A stretch of 32,021 nt of DNA from an uncultured Acidobacteriia bacterium. GTDB taxonomy: Bacteria; Acidobacteriota; Terriglobia; Bryobacterales; Bryobacteraceae. Made by a program: the position numbers and the translations under genes. Under the pieces are notes generated by a model. That model was not told where the DNA came from. It made no database searches and saw only the letters and a list, made by a program, of their open reading frames with translations. Below are positions 24,917 to 32,021 of the stretch, in pieces. The stretch lies in assembly GCA_903923395.1 (NCBI GenBank), contig CAIXXM010000043.1, positions 1 to 32,021 on the forward strand. Direction: 5' to 3'. How positions within the stretch are numbered: the stretch's first letter is position 1; each line of letters starts with the position of its first letter.

Positions 24917-25825
24917 ATGACCGAACTCATCACACGGCTTTGGCACGCCAGCCGCCCCATGACCGCCGTGGGACTCGCCATGCTGCCACTTTTTGCCGCA
25001 GCGGTGGCCGGAATCTTTCTCGACACGCGGACCATCACCGGCGCCCCCGCCTGGCTCAAGCCCGCCAAGTTCGCCATCTCGATTGCGCTCTACCTGCTGA
25101 CCCTGAGCTGGGTCTACAGTTTCCTGACGATCTGGCAGCCGTTGCTCTCCGCCATGGCCTGGATCACCGCGCTCGCCATGGTGGTGGAAGTTGTGATTCT
25201 CAACGTGCAGGCCTGGCGCGGTGTGGCGAGCCACTTCAACGTGGGCACACCCCTCGATGCAGCTCTGTTCGGGACCATGGGCACCGCCATCGCGCTGCTT
25301 TGGGTCGCTTCCATGGTCATCGCAGCGGCGCTCTTCGTGCAGAGCTTTGACAATCCGGTTCTTGGGGCAGCGCTGCGTTGCGGCATGCTCCTCACCGTTC
25401 TTGGCTCCGCCTCCGGCGTCTTGATGCCCGGCCCCACCAAAGCGCAATTGGCAGAGTCAAAACAAACCGGCAAACTACCCCTGATTGGTGCCCATACAGT
25501 CGGCGCTCCCGACGGAGGCCCAGGTCTTCCCGGCGTCGGCTGGAGCACACTTTTTGGAGATCTGCGCGTCCCGCACTTCCTCGGCCTGCATGGAGTGCAG
25601 ATCATTCCCCTGCTGGGGTGGTTGCTTCTGTTACAGAAGGTTCCCGAAAGCCGCGCCGTGCTGAAGGTATATTCGGCCTCCGCGAGCTATCTCGGACTCT
25701 ACGGACTCCTCCTCTGGCAGGCCATCAGAGCGGAACCGCTGACGAATCCATCCCGCCTAATCTTCGGCACGTTCGCGGTCTGGCTGCTCGCAAGCGTTCT
25801 CGGCTGGTTTGTCACCGGTCTTTAA
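24917..25825 (+). CDS. Conserved polytopic membrane protein of unknown function
   Basis: The protein has 302 aa; GGAGGGG at 24904-24910 supports the ATG at 24917. About seven to eight hydrophobic segments are visible. Conserved-looking features are APAWLKPAKFAISIALY after the first helix, and a histidine-bearing block that reads GAHTVGAPDGG, then GWSTLFGDLRVPHF and LGLHGVQIIPLLGW. The regularly placed His residues near the membrane suggest a cofactor or metal site, but I cannot name a family with confidence. A second small membrane protein gene starts 51 bp downstream on the same strand, and the two probably form one unit. It is divergent from the porin-urt operon across a 361-bp gap. Confidence 0.75.
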   Translation: MTELITRLWHASRPMTAVGLAMLPLFAAAVAGIFLDTRTITGAPAWLKPAKFAISIALYLLTLSWVYSFLTIWQPLLSAMAWITALAMVVEVVILNVQAWRGVASHFNVGTPLDAALFGTMGTAIALLWVASMVIAAALFVQSFDNPVLGAALRCGMLLTVLGSASGVLMPGPTKAQLAESKQTGKLPLIGAHTVGAPDGGPGLPGVGWSTLFGDLRVPHFLGLHGVQIIPLLGWLLLLQKVPESRAVLKVYSASASYLGLYGLLLWQAIRAEPLTNPSRLIFGTFAVWLLASVLGWFVTGL

Positions 25826-25876
25826 GAACTGGATAACCCGCGCTCAATCGCACCCCTTTATGCCACGATAGTTCGC

Positions 25877-26302
25877 ATGACCCCGGAGACCATCTTTTCC
25901 ATCGCCAACGCCTCGGTACTGCCCGGCTGGCTGCTTCTGGCGGTCTTCCCCAAGAATAAAATCGCCACCACCTGGATTGCGGGCCGCGCCATCCCTCTGG
26001 CACTTGCCGTCACCTATCTCTGCGTCATGGCCATCCACGGCCGCGAAGCCGAAGGCAGTTTTCGAACTCTCGAAGGAGTCATTCAACTCTTCGGCAGCAA
26101 ATGGCTGGTACTCGCCGGCTGGGTCCACTACCTCGCCTTCGACCTATTCATCGGTGCCTGGGAGACCCGTGACGCCATGCGCCACGGCATCTCCCGCTGG
26201 GTCCTGCTGCCGTGCCAGTTCCTCACCTTCATGCTCGGCCCCATCGGTCTGCTGAGTTACTTTCTCGTCCGGGGCATCACTTACACTTCCTCGTCCAAGT
26301 GA
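25877..26302 (+). CDS. ABA4-like (DUF4281) small membrane protein
   Basis: The protein has 141 aa and four hydrophobic segments. The pattern matches the ABA4-like family: an N-terminal NASVLPGWLLLAVFP, then EGVIQLFGSKWLVLAGWVHY, LAFDLFIGAWETRDAMRHG, and the C-terminal CQFLTFMLGPIGLLSYFLVR. The plant member ABA4 is needed for neoxanthin formation. Bacterial members have no established role, so a carotenoid link is only suggestive. No strong Shine-Dalgarno precedes the ATG. The 3' end overlaps the convergent efflux pump gene by 22 bp. Confidence 0.82.
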   Translation: MTPETIFSIANASVLPGWLLLAVFPKNKIATTWIAGRAIPLALAVTYLCVMAIHGREAEGSFRTLEGVIQLFGSKWLVLAGWVHYLAFDLFIGAWETRDAMRHGISRWVLLPCQFLTFMLGPIGLLSYFLVRGITYTSSSK

Positions 26303-29300
26303 ACTCTCGGCAGAACATCATTTGGACCCGCCAGCCAAACATAGAGCGTTGGCAGCAGGAAGATACTCATCAATAGATCCGCGATCAGACCGCCAACAAT
26401 CACAATCGCGAAGGGACGTTGCGAATCAGACCCAATCCCGTGCGACATCGCTGCCGGCAGCAATCCGAGAGTCGCCACAAGCATCGTCATCATGATAGGC
26501 CGCAAACGCAACACAGCACCCTCAACCGCCGCATCCTCCACATTCCTGCCCCTGGCCCGCAGTTGATTGATGTACTCCAGCATGATGACGCCCGTCTGCA
26601 CGGAAACGCCAAACAGCGCCAGGAATCCCACTCCCGAAGAGACGCTGAAGTTGGTATGGGTGATGAGCAGTGCCAGCAACCCGCCCACACGGGCCAACAG
26701 TACGTTCACCAGAATCAACATCGCCCATTTGAATGATCCGAACATACCGAACAGGATGAAGAAAATCAGCCCGATGGTAATTGGGACAATGATCAACAAT
26801 CTGGCCTCCGCGCGCTTCTCACTCTCATATTCGCCCTCCCACTCCACGTGATAACCGCGCGGCAGCTTCACACCGTCTGTGACTTTCCTGATGGCTTCCT
26901 CCACCGCACCGCCCAGATCACGGCCGCGCACACTGTACTTGATCGCGACATAACGCTGGTTACCTTCCCGATAGATCTCCGAAGCTCCATCCCGCTCCTG
27001 CACCTTGCACAACTGTGCCAAAGAGACGCGCTCTCCGCCCGGTGACAATAAGCGGATATCTTGAATTGCCTGTCTCGTGTTGCGGTATTGGGGAAGATAG
27101 CGCATCACGAGGTCATATCGCGCTTCGCCCTGCAGCACCTGCGTCAGTGCGTTGCCGCCCACGGCCGTTTGGATCGCATCCTGCACGTCCGCCACATTGA
27201 TCTGATAGCGGGCGGCCTTCTGCCGGTCCACTTCGAAATTGTCGTTGGGTTGTCCCAGCACCCGGAACACGCCAAGATCCGCAATGCCTCTAACGGCCTT
27301 CAATGCAGAGACAATCTCATCTGCCTTGTTCTCAAGCATCACCAGATCATCACCGTAGATCTTTGTGGCCAATTGACCCTTGACACCACTTACTGCTTCT
27401 TCCATGTTGTCAGCAATCGGTTGTGAGAAATTCCAGATCGCACCAGGTATCTTGGAAACCTCGGCATTCATCGCCGCAATCAACTGCTCTTTGTCCGAAT
27501 GGAATGCGGCACGCCATTGTTCCTTCGGTTTGAGATCGACAAAGTATTCCGTATTGAAGAAGCCCGTCGTGTCCGTACCGTCATCTGGACGGCCAACCTG
27601 GCTGGTGCATTGCAACACCTCAGGGAAAGAGCAGAGCAGGCGCCGGGCCTGATTTGACACACGGATTCCCTCCGTCTGTCCCGTACTCGGCGCAAATGTC
27701 CCGCGAACCCACAGCGCGCCTTCATCCAGATGGGGAAGAAACTCACTGCCGATCACACCACTTAGCCAAAGATACACCGCCACAGCCAAACCCGCTGCAC
27801 CGGCAGCCACAGTCAGCATGCGGACCCGTATCGCAAACCGGACCATCTTACTGTAACCCGCAGTTATCCAGACCATCACCGGGTTATGCCACTCTTTTGT
27901 GCCTTTTGGATAAAACAAGCTGGCTAACACCGGAGCAATCAACATGGAGAACAGCAGCGCCCCCAGCAACGCGAAGGCGACAGTCCAAGCCATGGGCTTG
28001 AATAACCGTCCCTCCACGCGCTGCAACGTGAAGATCGGCAAATATGCGGTGATGATAATCCCGATCGCATAAAACACCGGGCGCCGGACTTCATGCGCTG
28101 CTTCCGTGATTTTCTCGCGCGCTGTCCGCGGGTCGCCCTGACGGCGGCGTCCCAGGTGACGGACTATGTTCTCCACCATCACCACCGCGCCATCCACCAC
28201 CATGCCGAAATCCAGTGCGCCCAGCGACAGTAGATTTGCCGGAATGCCTTTAATATTGAGACAGGTGGCAGCGAAAAGCAGTGAAAAGGGAATGGTGATC
28301 GCAACAATGATCGCTCCGCGCACATTGCCCAGAAACAGCACCAGAATCAACACCACCAGAATCACGCCTTCAGTCAGATTCTTCATCACCGTATGCGTGG
28401 TGAAGCCGACCAAATCGCTCCGGTCGATGAAGGGCACAACCGTCACGCCCTTCGGCAGAATCCGGGTATTCAACTCCTTTACCTTCTCGTGAATTCCCCG
28501 CAATGCGCCGTCTGCATTGGCACCCTTTCGAAGAAGTAAAATCCCGGAGATCACATCATCGTTATCCACAACCCTGCCATCTTCATGGCGGATGGCGCGC
28601 GCAAACTGACCAAGGCGGATCTTTGGTCCCTGCGCCACGACCGCGATGTCTTTGACGCGAACCGGAGTGCCTGTCTTGGTGAGAATGACAGTTTCTTCAA
28701 TGTCATGTACCGTCTTCACCAAGCCCACGGCGCGAACGTTGATTTGCTGTAACCCGGCCTCCACAAAGCTGCCACCGCCATTGGCATTGTTGTTTGTCAA
28801 CTGTTGTTCCACCTGCGATAGACTCAGGCCGTAAGCAATCAACTTATTCGGATCCACCCGCACTTGATACTCCCGTGTGGGTCCGCCAAAACTGGCTACA
28901 TCAACAACATCCGGCACGGCCTTGAAGTTCTTCTCCACTACCCAGTCTTCAATCGACTTCAAATCCATCACATCGTACTGTGGGTTGGTGCACTTCAATG
29001 TGAAGAAATAGATCTGCCCAACAGGACTCCAGTCAGTACCCATTTGCGGCGTGACGCCGGCCGGCAGCGTCACCTGCCCGAGGCGTTCCAAAACCCGCTC
29101 GCGGTTCCAGGCATTATCCGTATCATCATCAAAGATCACCTTAATGTCGGAAAGGCCAAACAGTGAGAAGGACCGCAGGTGAACAATCCCTGGTATGCCG
29201 TTCATCGCATTCTCGAGCGGAATACTAACCTGCTGCTCGATCTGCTCCGCTGAGATACCGGGCCATTGGGTAATGACCTCCACGTAGTTATTCGCCACGT

Positions 29301-29421
29301 CAGGATAAGCTTCCACGGGCAACTGCCGGAAAGATATATATCCGAATACCAGCATCGCCGTTGCGGCCATGAGAATGATGAAGCGGTTCCGAAGAGCCGC
29401 GTTAACCAGTGATTCAATCAT
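26281..29421 (-). CDS. CzcA/CusA-type heavy-metal RND efflux pump (inner-membrane transporter)
   Basis: The protein has 1046 aa, the full length for this family. It opens with MIESLVNAALRNR and a membrane helix, and has the duplicated RND plan of one helix, a large periplasmic domain, then six helices, twice. The fourth-helix proton-relay motif DFGMVVDGAVVMVEN carries Asp404, Asp410 and Glu417, as in the HME branch. The periplasmic segment after GSEFLPHLDEGALW has no Met-rich copper sites like those of CusA, so the substrate (Zn, Co, Ni, Cd or other) cannot be read. The ATG directly follows the stop of the membrane-fusion gene with no gap. It works as a trimer with the two upstream products to export metal across both membranes. 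Confidence 0.93.
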   Translation of the reverse strand: MIESLVNAALRNRFIILMAATAMLVFGYISFRQLPVEAYPDVANNYVEVITQWPGISAEQIEQQVSIPLENAMNGIPGIVHLRSFSLFGLSDIKVIFDDDTDNAWNRERVLERLGQVTLPAGVTPQMGTDWSPVGQIYFFTLKCTNPQYDVMDLKSIEDWVVEKNFKAVPDVVDVASFGGPTREYQVRVDPNKLIAYGLSLSQVEQQLTNNNANGGGSFVEAGLQQINVRAVGLVKTVHDIEETVILTKTGTPVRVKDIAVVAQGPKIRLGQFARAIRHEDGRVVDNDDVISGILLLRKGANADGALRGIHEKVKELNTRILPKGVTVVPFIDRSDLVGFTTHTVMKNLTEGVILVVLILVLFLGNVRGAIIVAITIPFSLLFAATCLNIKGIPANLLSLGALDFGMVVDGAVVMVENIVRHLGRRRQGDPRTAREKITEAAHEVRRPVFYAIGIIITAYLPIFTLQRVEGRLFKPMAWTVAFALLGALLFSMLIAPVLASLFYPKGTKEWHNPVMVWITAGYSKMVRFAIRVRMLTVAAGAAGLAVAVYLWLSGVIGSEFLPHLDEGALWVRGTFAPSTGQTEGIRVSNQARRLLCSFPEVLQCTSQVGRPDDGTDTTGFFNTEYFVDLKPKEQWRAAFHSDKEQLIAAMNAEVSKIPGAIWNFSQPIADNMEEAVSGVKGQLATKIYGDDLVMLENKADEIVSALKAVRGIADLGVFRVLGQPNDNFEVDRQKAARYQINVADVQDAIQTAVGGNALTQVLQGEARYDLVMRYLPQYRNTRQAIQDIRLLSPGGERVSLAQLCKVQERDGASEIYREGNQRYVAIKYSVRGRDLGGAVEEAIRKVTDGVKLPRGYHVEWEGEYESEKRAEARLLIIVPITIGLIFFILFGMFGSFKWAMLILVNVLLARVGGLLALLITHTNFSVSSGVGFLALFGVSVQTGVIMLEYINQLRARGRNVEDAAVEGAVLRLRPIMMTMLVATLGLLPAAMSHGIGSDSQRPFAIVIVGGLIADLLMSIFLLPTLYVWLAGPNDVLPRVHLDEEV

Positions 29422-30570
29422 TTATTGCTCCACCGTGGTCTGGAAGACCAGTGCATTGGCGATGACTTGCGTCCCCGGCTGTAATCCACTCATGACCTGC
29501 TGCATGTTATTGGCGAGCACAGGCCCGGTAGTTACCTCCAGCCGCTTGAACCTTCCATTGGCGGACGGGGTGTATACAAACTCTCGATCATGCAGATGAA
29601 GTACCGCCGTTGCTGGTACGGTCGCATAAGTTTGTTTCTTGTCCGCGTGGAAAGTGGCGGTCACAAACATGCCGAACTTCAACAGGCCGGGGTTCGGCAC
29701 TTCCAGCCGCACCTTCGCGGTGTGAATATTCGGATCCAGAATCTCGCCAATATTCGAGATCCGCGCTTTCAAAGTACGCTCAGGGTAGGCAGTTGGATGA
29801 ATATCCGCATACTGGCCAAGGTGCACCTGGCTGAGATTGTTCTCGTAGACATCGCAAACAACCCAGACGCTGGAAAGGTCAGAGATCGTAAACGGTGCAG
29901 GCATATTCAGAGCCTGCACGCCGGCTTGATTGGTGATCTGCTGGTCCGTGATCACGCCAGACACCGGCGCAAAAACCTCTACGATGCCGCTTGGCTTGTT
30001 GAGGTCTGAGCCAAGCAGGCGAAGATGTTCGGACGTAGTTTGCAAATCAACCAGGGCGTTGTCTTCTGCGTTCTGCGCCACTTCATAAGCGCTCTTCGGT
30101 GCCGCGCCATTTTCGAAGAGAATCTTTGCGCGGTCCAGTTGCAGCTTCGCCAGTTGTTCATTCTTCACGGCCTTTTGATAATCCGAAAATGCGCTGGCAA
30201 CGTCCGTGCTGCGGACCTTGAACAGTAACTGTCCCTGTTTGACTGTATCTCCCAAACGGGCACCGATTTCTACAATCCTGCCCGTGGCAAGCGACGGCAC
30301 GGGGATCTGCCGCGACACATCCGGGCTCACCAAACCGGTGACATTCAGTTCCGGCGTGGAGAGTTGCTCGCCGGCTTCGACCAAAGGAAAGCGCTCCGGA
30401 TGCTCGACCTTGAGATTGGCCGGGTCCATATCCGCCTCAATCCTCGTGGGTACCGGCCCGGTACCTTCGGCCGGATTCTTTGTCTGTTCCGTCTTTGTGC
30501 CACAGCTGGTGAGTCCGAAAACAAACCCGGCCACATAGAACGTCGTAATCAACTTCAGAGAACGTTTCAT
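29422..30570 (-). CDS. RND efflux periplasmic membrane-fusion lipoprotein (CzcB/CusB-like)
   Basis: The protein has 382 aa from the ATG at 30570, which shares a base with the stop of the TolC-like gene (TGATG); GGGAGG upstream is well spaced. A lipoprotein signal ends in the lipobox LTSC with Cys23. The domain order is typical: beta strands (PELNVTGLVSPDV), a lipoyl-like half (IPVPSLATGRIVEIGARLGD, VKQGQLLFKVRS), a helical hairpin (about 130-190), the second lipoyl half with VFAPVSGVITDQQI, then the beta-barrel and membrane-proximal parts. It bridges the pump and the outer-membrane channel. No N-terminal Met/His metal-binding cluster like that of CusB is evident. Confidence 0.93.
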   Translation of the reverse strand: MKRSLKLITTFYVAGFVFGLTSCGTKTEQTKNPAEGTGPVPTRIEADMDPANLKVEHPERFPLVEAGEQLSTPELNVTGLVSPDVSRQIPVPSLATGRIVEIGARLGDTVKQGQLLFKVRSTDVASAFSDYQKAVKNEQLAKLQLDRAKILFENGAAPKSAYEVAQNAEDNALVDLQTTSEHLRLLGSDLNKPSGIVEVFAPVSGVITDQQITNQAGVQALNMPAPFTISDLSSVWVVCDVYENNLSQVHLGQYADIHPTAYPERTLKARISNIGEILDPNIHTAKVRLEVPNPGLLKFGMFVTATFHADKKQTYATVPATAVLHLHDREFVYTPSANGRFKRLEVTTGPVLANNMQQVMSGLQPGTQVIANALVFQTTVEQ

Positions 30571-31859
30571 CACTGCAGGACCTCCCGCCCGGCAGCCATG
30601 TTCATTTGTGCCGCGGCCGTCAAATAGGAACCAATTAAGTTGAGATAGGCAAGGCGCGTGTCCCGGTAAGACTTCTCAGCATCGAGAAAGTCAAGCAAAG
30701 ATGCGCCACCGTGTTGATAAGCAAAGGAGACCCGGTCCCGCACCTGCGCGGAGAGCGGCAGATAACGCGACTTATAGGGTTTCAGTAAGTTCACCGCCTG
30801 GATCAGTGTCCAGTAGGCGGAATCCACGTCTCCGAATACCTGTGAAGTCGCAGCCTCCACCAAGCGCTGACTCCGGCCAATGTCCAGCCTGGTGCGTTCC
30901 TTTTCTCCCTGATTTTTGTCGAAGATCCGGACGGGAATCGAAACGCTAAAACCGAAGTAAGCAGGAATGGGCGGGTTGCGTGCTATATCGAAACTGAATG
31001 TGGGGTCTGCGGTGCCATTGGCAATGGCGAGAGTGTGATTGGTCCTGGCCAGGTCCACCGTTTGCTTTGCGGCCTGCAAATCGGGACGGGCAGCCAGCGC
31101 CTGATTGCGGAACTCATCCAGCGGGGCCAGGGCTTCAGAGAAATCAAAGGGTCCATCGATATCAAACTTGTCGATCTGCGTGCGGTCATTGAGCAGCAAC
31201 AGGAGTTGTACTTTGCTGGTGCGAAGGTTTACAACCGCATTCTCATAGTCGGATTCGAATTGCACCCGCTGGAGTTCCATGCGGTCAAGATCCAACTGCG
31301 CCATGTCACCCGCCTGCAGACGGGTGCGGCTGATGCCGAGTTCTCTATCCCAATAGGCAAGATTTTCTTTGGCGTTGACCAGTACGGCTTTGGCCTGCAG
31401 CGCATTCACGAAGGCCGCCCGCAAGTTGAAAATCAGTCCCCGTTCCAGATCCTGCACACCAGAGGCTGTGACTTCCGTGGTCTTCTTTGCACTTTCCAGC
31501 CGCAGTTCACGCTTGTGCTGCCGCTCATGCAGATAACTGACCGCAAGATAGGGGAAGATGTTGGCCAGTGGACGGTACACGCTGTCGCCAGACCCGGAAG
31601 GAGAAAGCTGCGGTTTGAAGATGCTGAACTGATCCAGCGTTGCGGTCGCTGTGGGATTGGGGCGGAGAAATGCAGTCACTTCCGCGGCCCGGGATTCTGC
31701 GATGGAATCTTTGCCCGCCTGCAGCGTCGGATTGGCGGCTTCGAACTTGTTCTTGATCTGTTGCCATGTCAGCGGCACGGTCTGCGCGAAACAGGCCGAA
31801 GCTGCTGTCAGGCTGGTGAGGATGCGCCGTCTCCAGGCGCGAATAAGTGGTCTCTTCAT
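30570..31859 (-). CDS. TolC-like outer-membrane efflux protein (CzcC/CusC-like)
   Basis: The protein has 429 aa with a twin-Arg-rich but ordinary signal region (residues about 1-26, RRRILTSLTAASACFAQ). It then shows the internally duplicated helical layout of the family, each half ending near conserved stretches such as RLQAGDMAQLDLDRMELQR and AYQHGGASLLDFLDAEKSYRD-type motifs. It forms the trimeric channel that completes the tripartite pump. A Cys within ACFAQ could suggest lipidation, but the surrounding residues do not give a clean lipobox. It is the first gene of the operon, with AAGG just before the ATG. No clear promoter was found in the 162 bp up to the window edge. Confidence 0.92.
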   Translation of the reverse strand: MKRPLIRAWRRRILTSLTAASACFAQTVPLTWQQIKNKFEAANPTLQAGKDSIAESRAAEVTAFLRPNPTATATLDQFSIFKPQLSPSGSGDSVYRPLANIFPYLAVSYLHERQHKRELRLESAKKTTEVTASGVQDLERGLIFNLRAAFVNALQAKAVLVNAKENLAYWDRELGISRTRLQAGDMAQLDLDRMELQRVQFESDYENAVVNLRTSKVQLLLLLNDRTQIDKFDIDGPFDFSEALAPLDEFRNQALAARPDLQAAKQTVDLARTNHTLAIANGTADPTFSFDIARNPPIPAYFGFSVSIPVRIFDKNQGEKERTRLDIGRSQRLVEAATSQVFGDVDSAYWTLIQAVNLLKPYKSRYLPLSAQVRDRVSFAYQHGGASLLDFLDAEKSYRDTRLAYLNLIGSYLTAAAQMNMAAGREVLQ

Positions 31860-32021
31860 AGGCCTTCGCTTTCGAAGTTAGAATCCTGCGGGACCTTTGG
31901 GCTACCAATCTTTCCTCTAATCGGGAAGTCATTCGACCCTGTCTGGATAGCCAAACGATTCCCGAAAGCCTCTTGTAGCCAATGCTGCTGTCTTTCGGAC
32001 GCGTCTCTTGGCAAGCGCGCG
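31860..32021. other. Upstream region of the efflux operon (right edge)
   Basis: No gene is supported here. A 7-bp inverted repeat, TCGGGAA (31921-31927) and TTCCCGA (31959-31965), is the only visible structure. A weak minus-strand hexamer pair (TTGGTA and GATTCT, 17 bp apart) is too poor to call a promoter. Confidence 0.4.

Noticed and set aside
31921-31965. 7-bp inverted repeat upstream of the efflux operon as a metal-responsive operator
   Set aside because: The arms are short and far apart, and they do not match the close-spaced dyads of MerR- or ArsR-type operators.
1-32021. CRISPR array, tRNA, rRNA, insertion sequence or prophage
   Set aside because: No regularly spaced repeats, cloverleaf-like sequences, transposase or phage proteins were seen on either strand.

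Overview
The window is a gene-dense, GC-rich chromosomal segment. It looks like a soil Acidobacteriota, most probably of the Bryobacterales/Solibacter type. That placement is an inference from the gene mix: a PEP-CTERM-like protein tail, exported sialidase-like and cyanophycinase-like proteins, a beta-propeller/di-haem cytochrome fusion, a urease plus Urt urea transporter locus, and a CzcA-type efflux operon. I found no rRNA, tRNA, CRISPR array, phage gene or transposase.

Layout. 1-470: the last codons of a PEP-CTERM-like gene, its terminator, and a non-coding stretch packed with hairpins that holds a 25-bp repeat found again at 6247-6271. 471-6158: an exported sialidase-like/LamG protein (minus) divergent from an exported cyanophycinase, then a YVTN-propeller/di-haem cytochrome c. 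6391-10501: a small exported protein and a radical SAM/SPASM enzyme (minus), divergent from a large membrane protein of glycosyltransferase-C appearance. 10799-13435: a DksA/TraR zinc-finger regulator with a clear terminator, a PgeF-like laccase-domain protein (minus), and a divergent PMT-type glycosyltransferase.

13478-24555 is the centre of the window: a complete urea capture and hydrolysis locus. ureF-ureD-ureA-ureB-ureC-ureG run on the plus strand with overlapping or tightly spaced genes. They converge, with a 5-bp gap, on a minus-strand operon: an outer-membrane porin followed by urtA-urtB-urtC-urtD-urtE. Together these cover passage of the outer membrane (porin), periplasmic binding (UrtA), inner-membrane import (UrtBCDE) and hydrolysis to ammonia (UreABC matured by UreDFG). 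No ureE is present; UreG carries a short His-rich tail. A good promoter for the porin-urt operon is flanked by a 9-bp inverted repeat that may be a looping operator.

24917-26302: two small integral membrane proteins, the second of the ABA4-like (DUF4281) family. 26281-31859: a TolC-like channel, a lipoprotein membrane-fusion protein and a CzcA/CusA-type RND pump, on the minus strand and fused without gaps. The remaining 162 bp hold only the upstream region of that operon.

Most of this is recognisable biology. The least explained parts are the hairpin cluster and shared repeat at the left end, the hairpin abutting the cytochrome start codon, the inverted repeat around the urt promoter, and the radical SAM/membrane-protein divergent pair.
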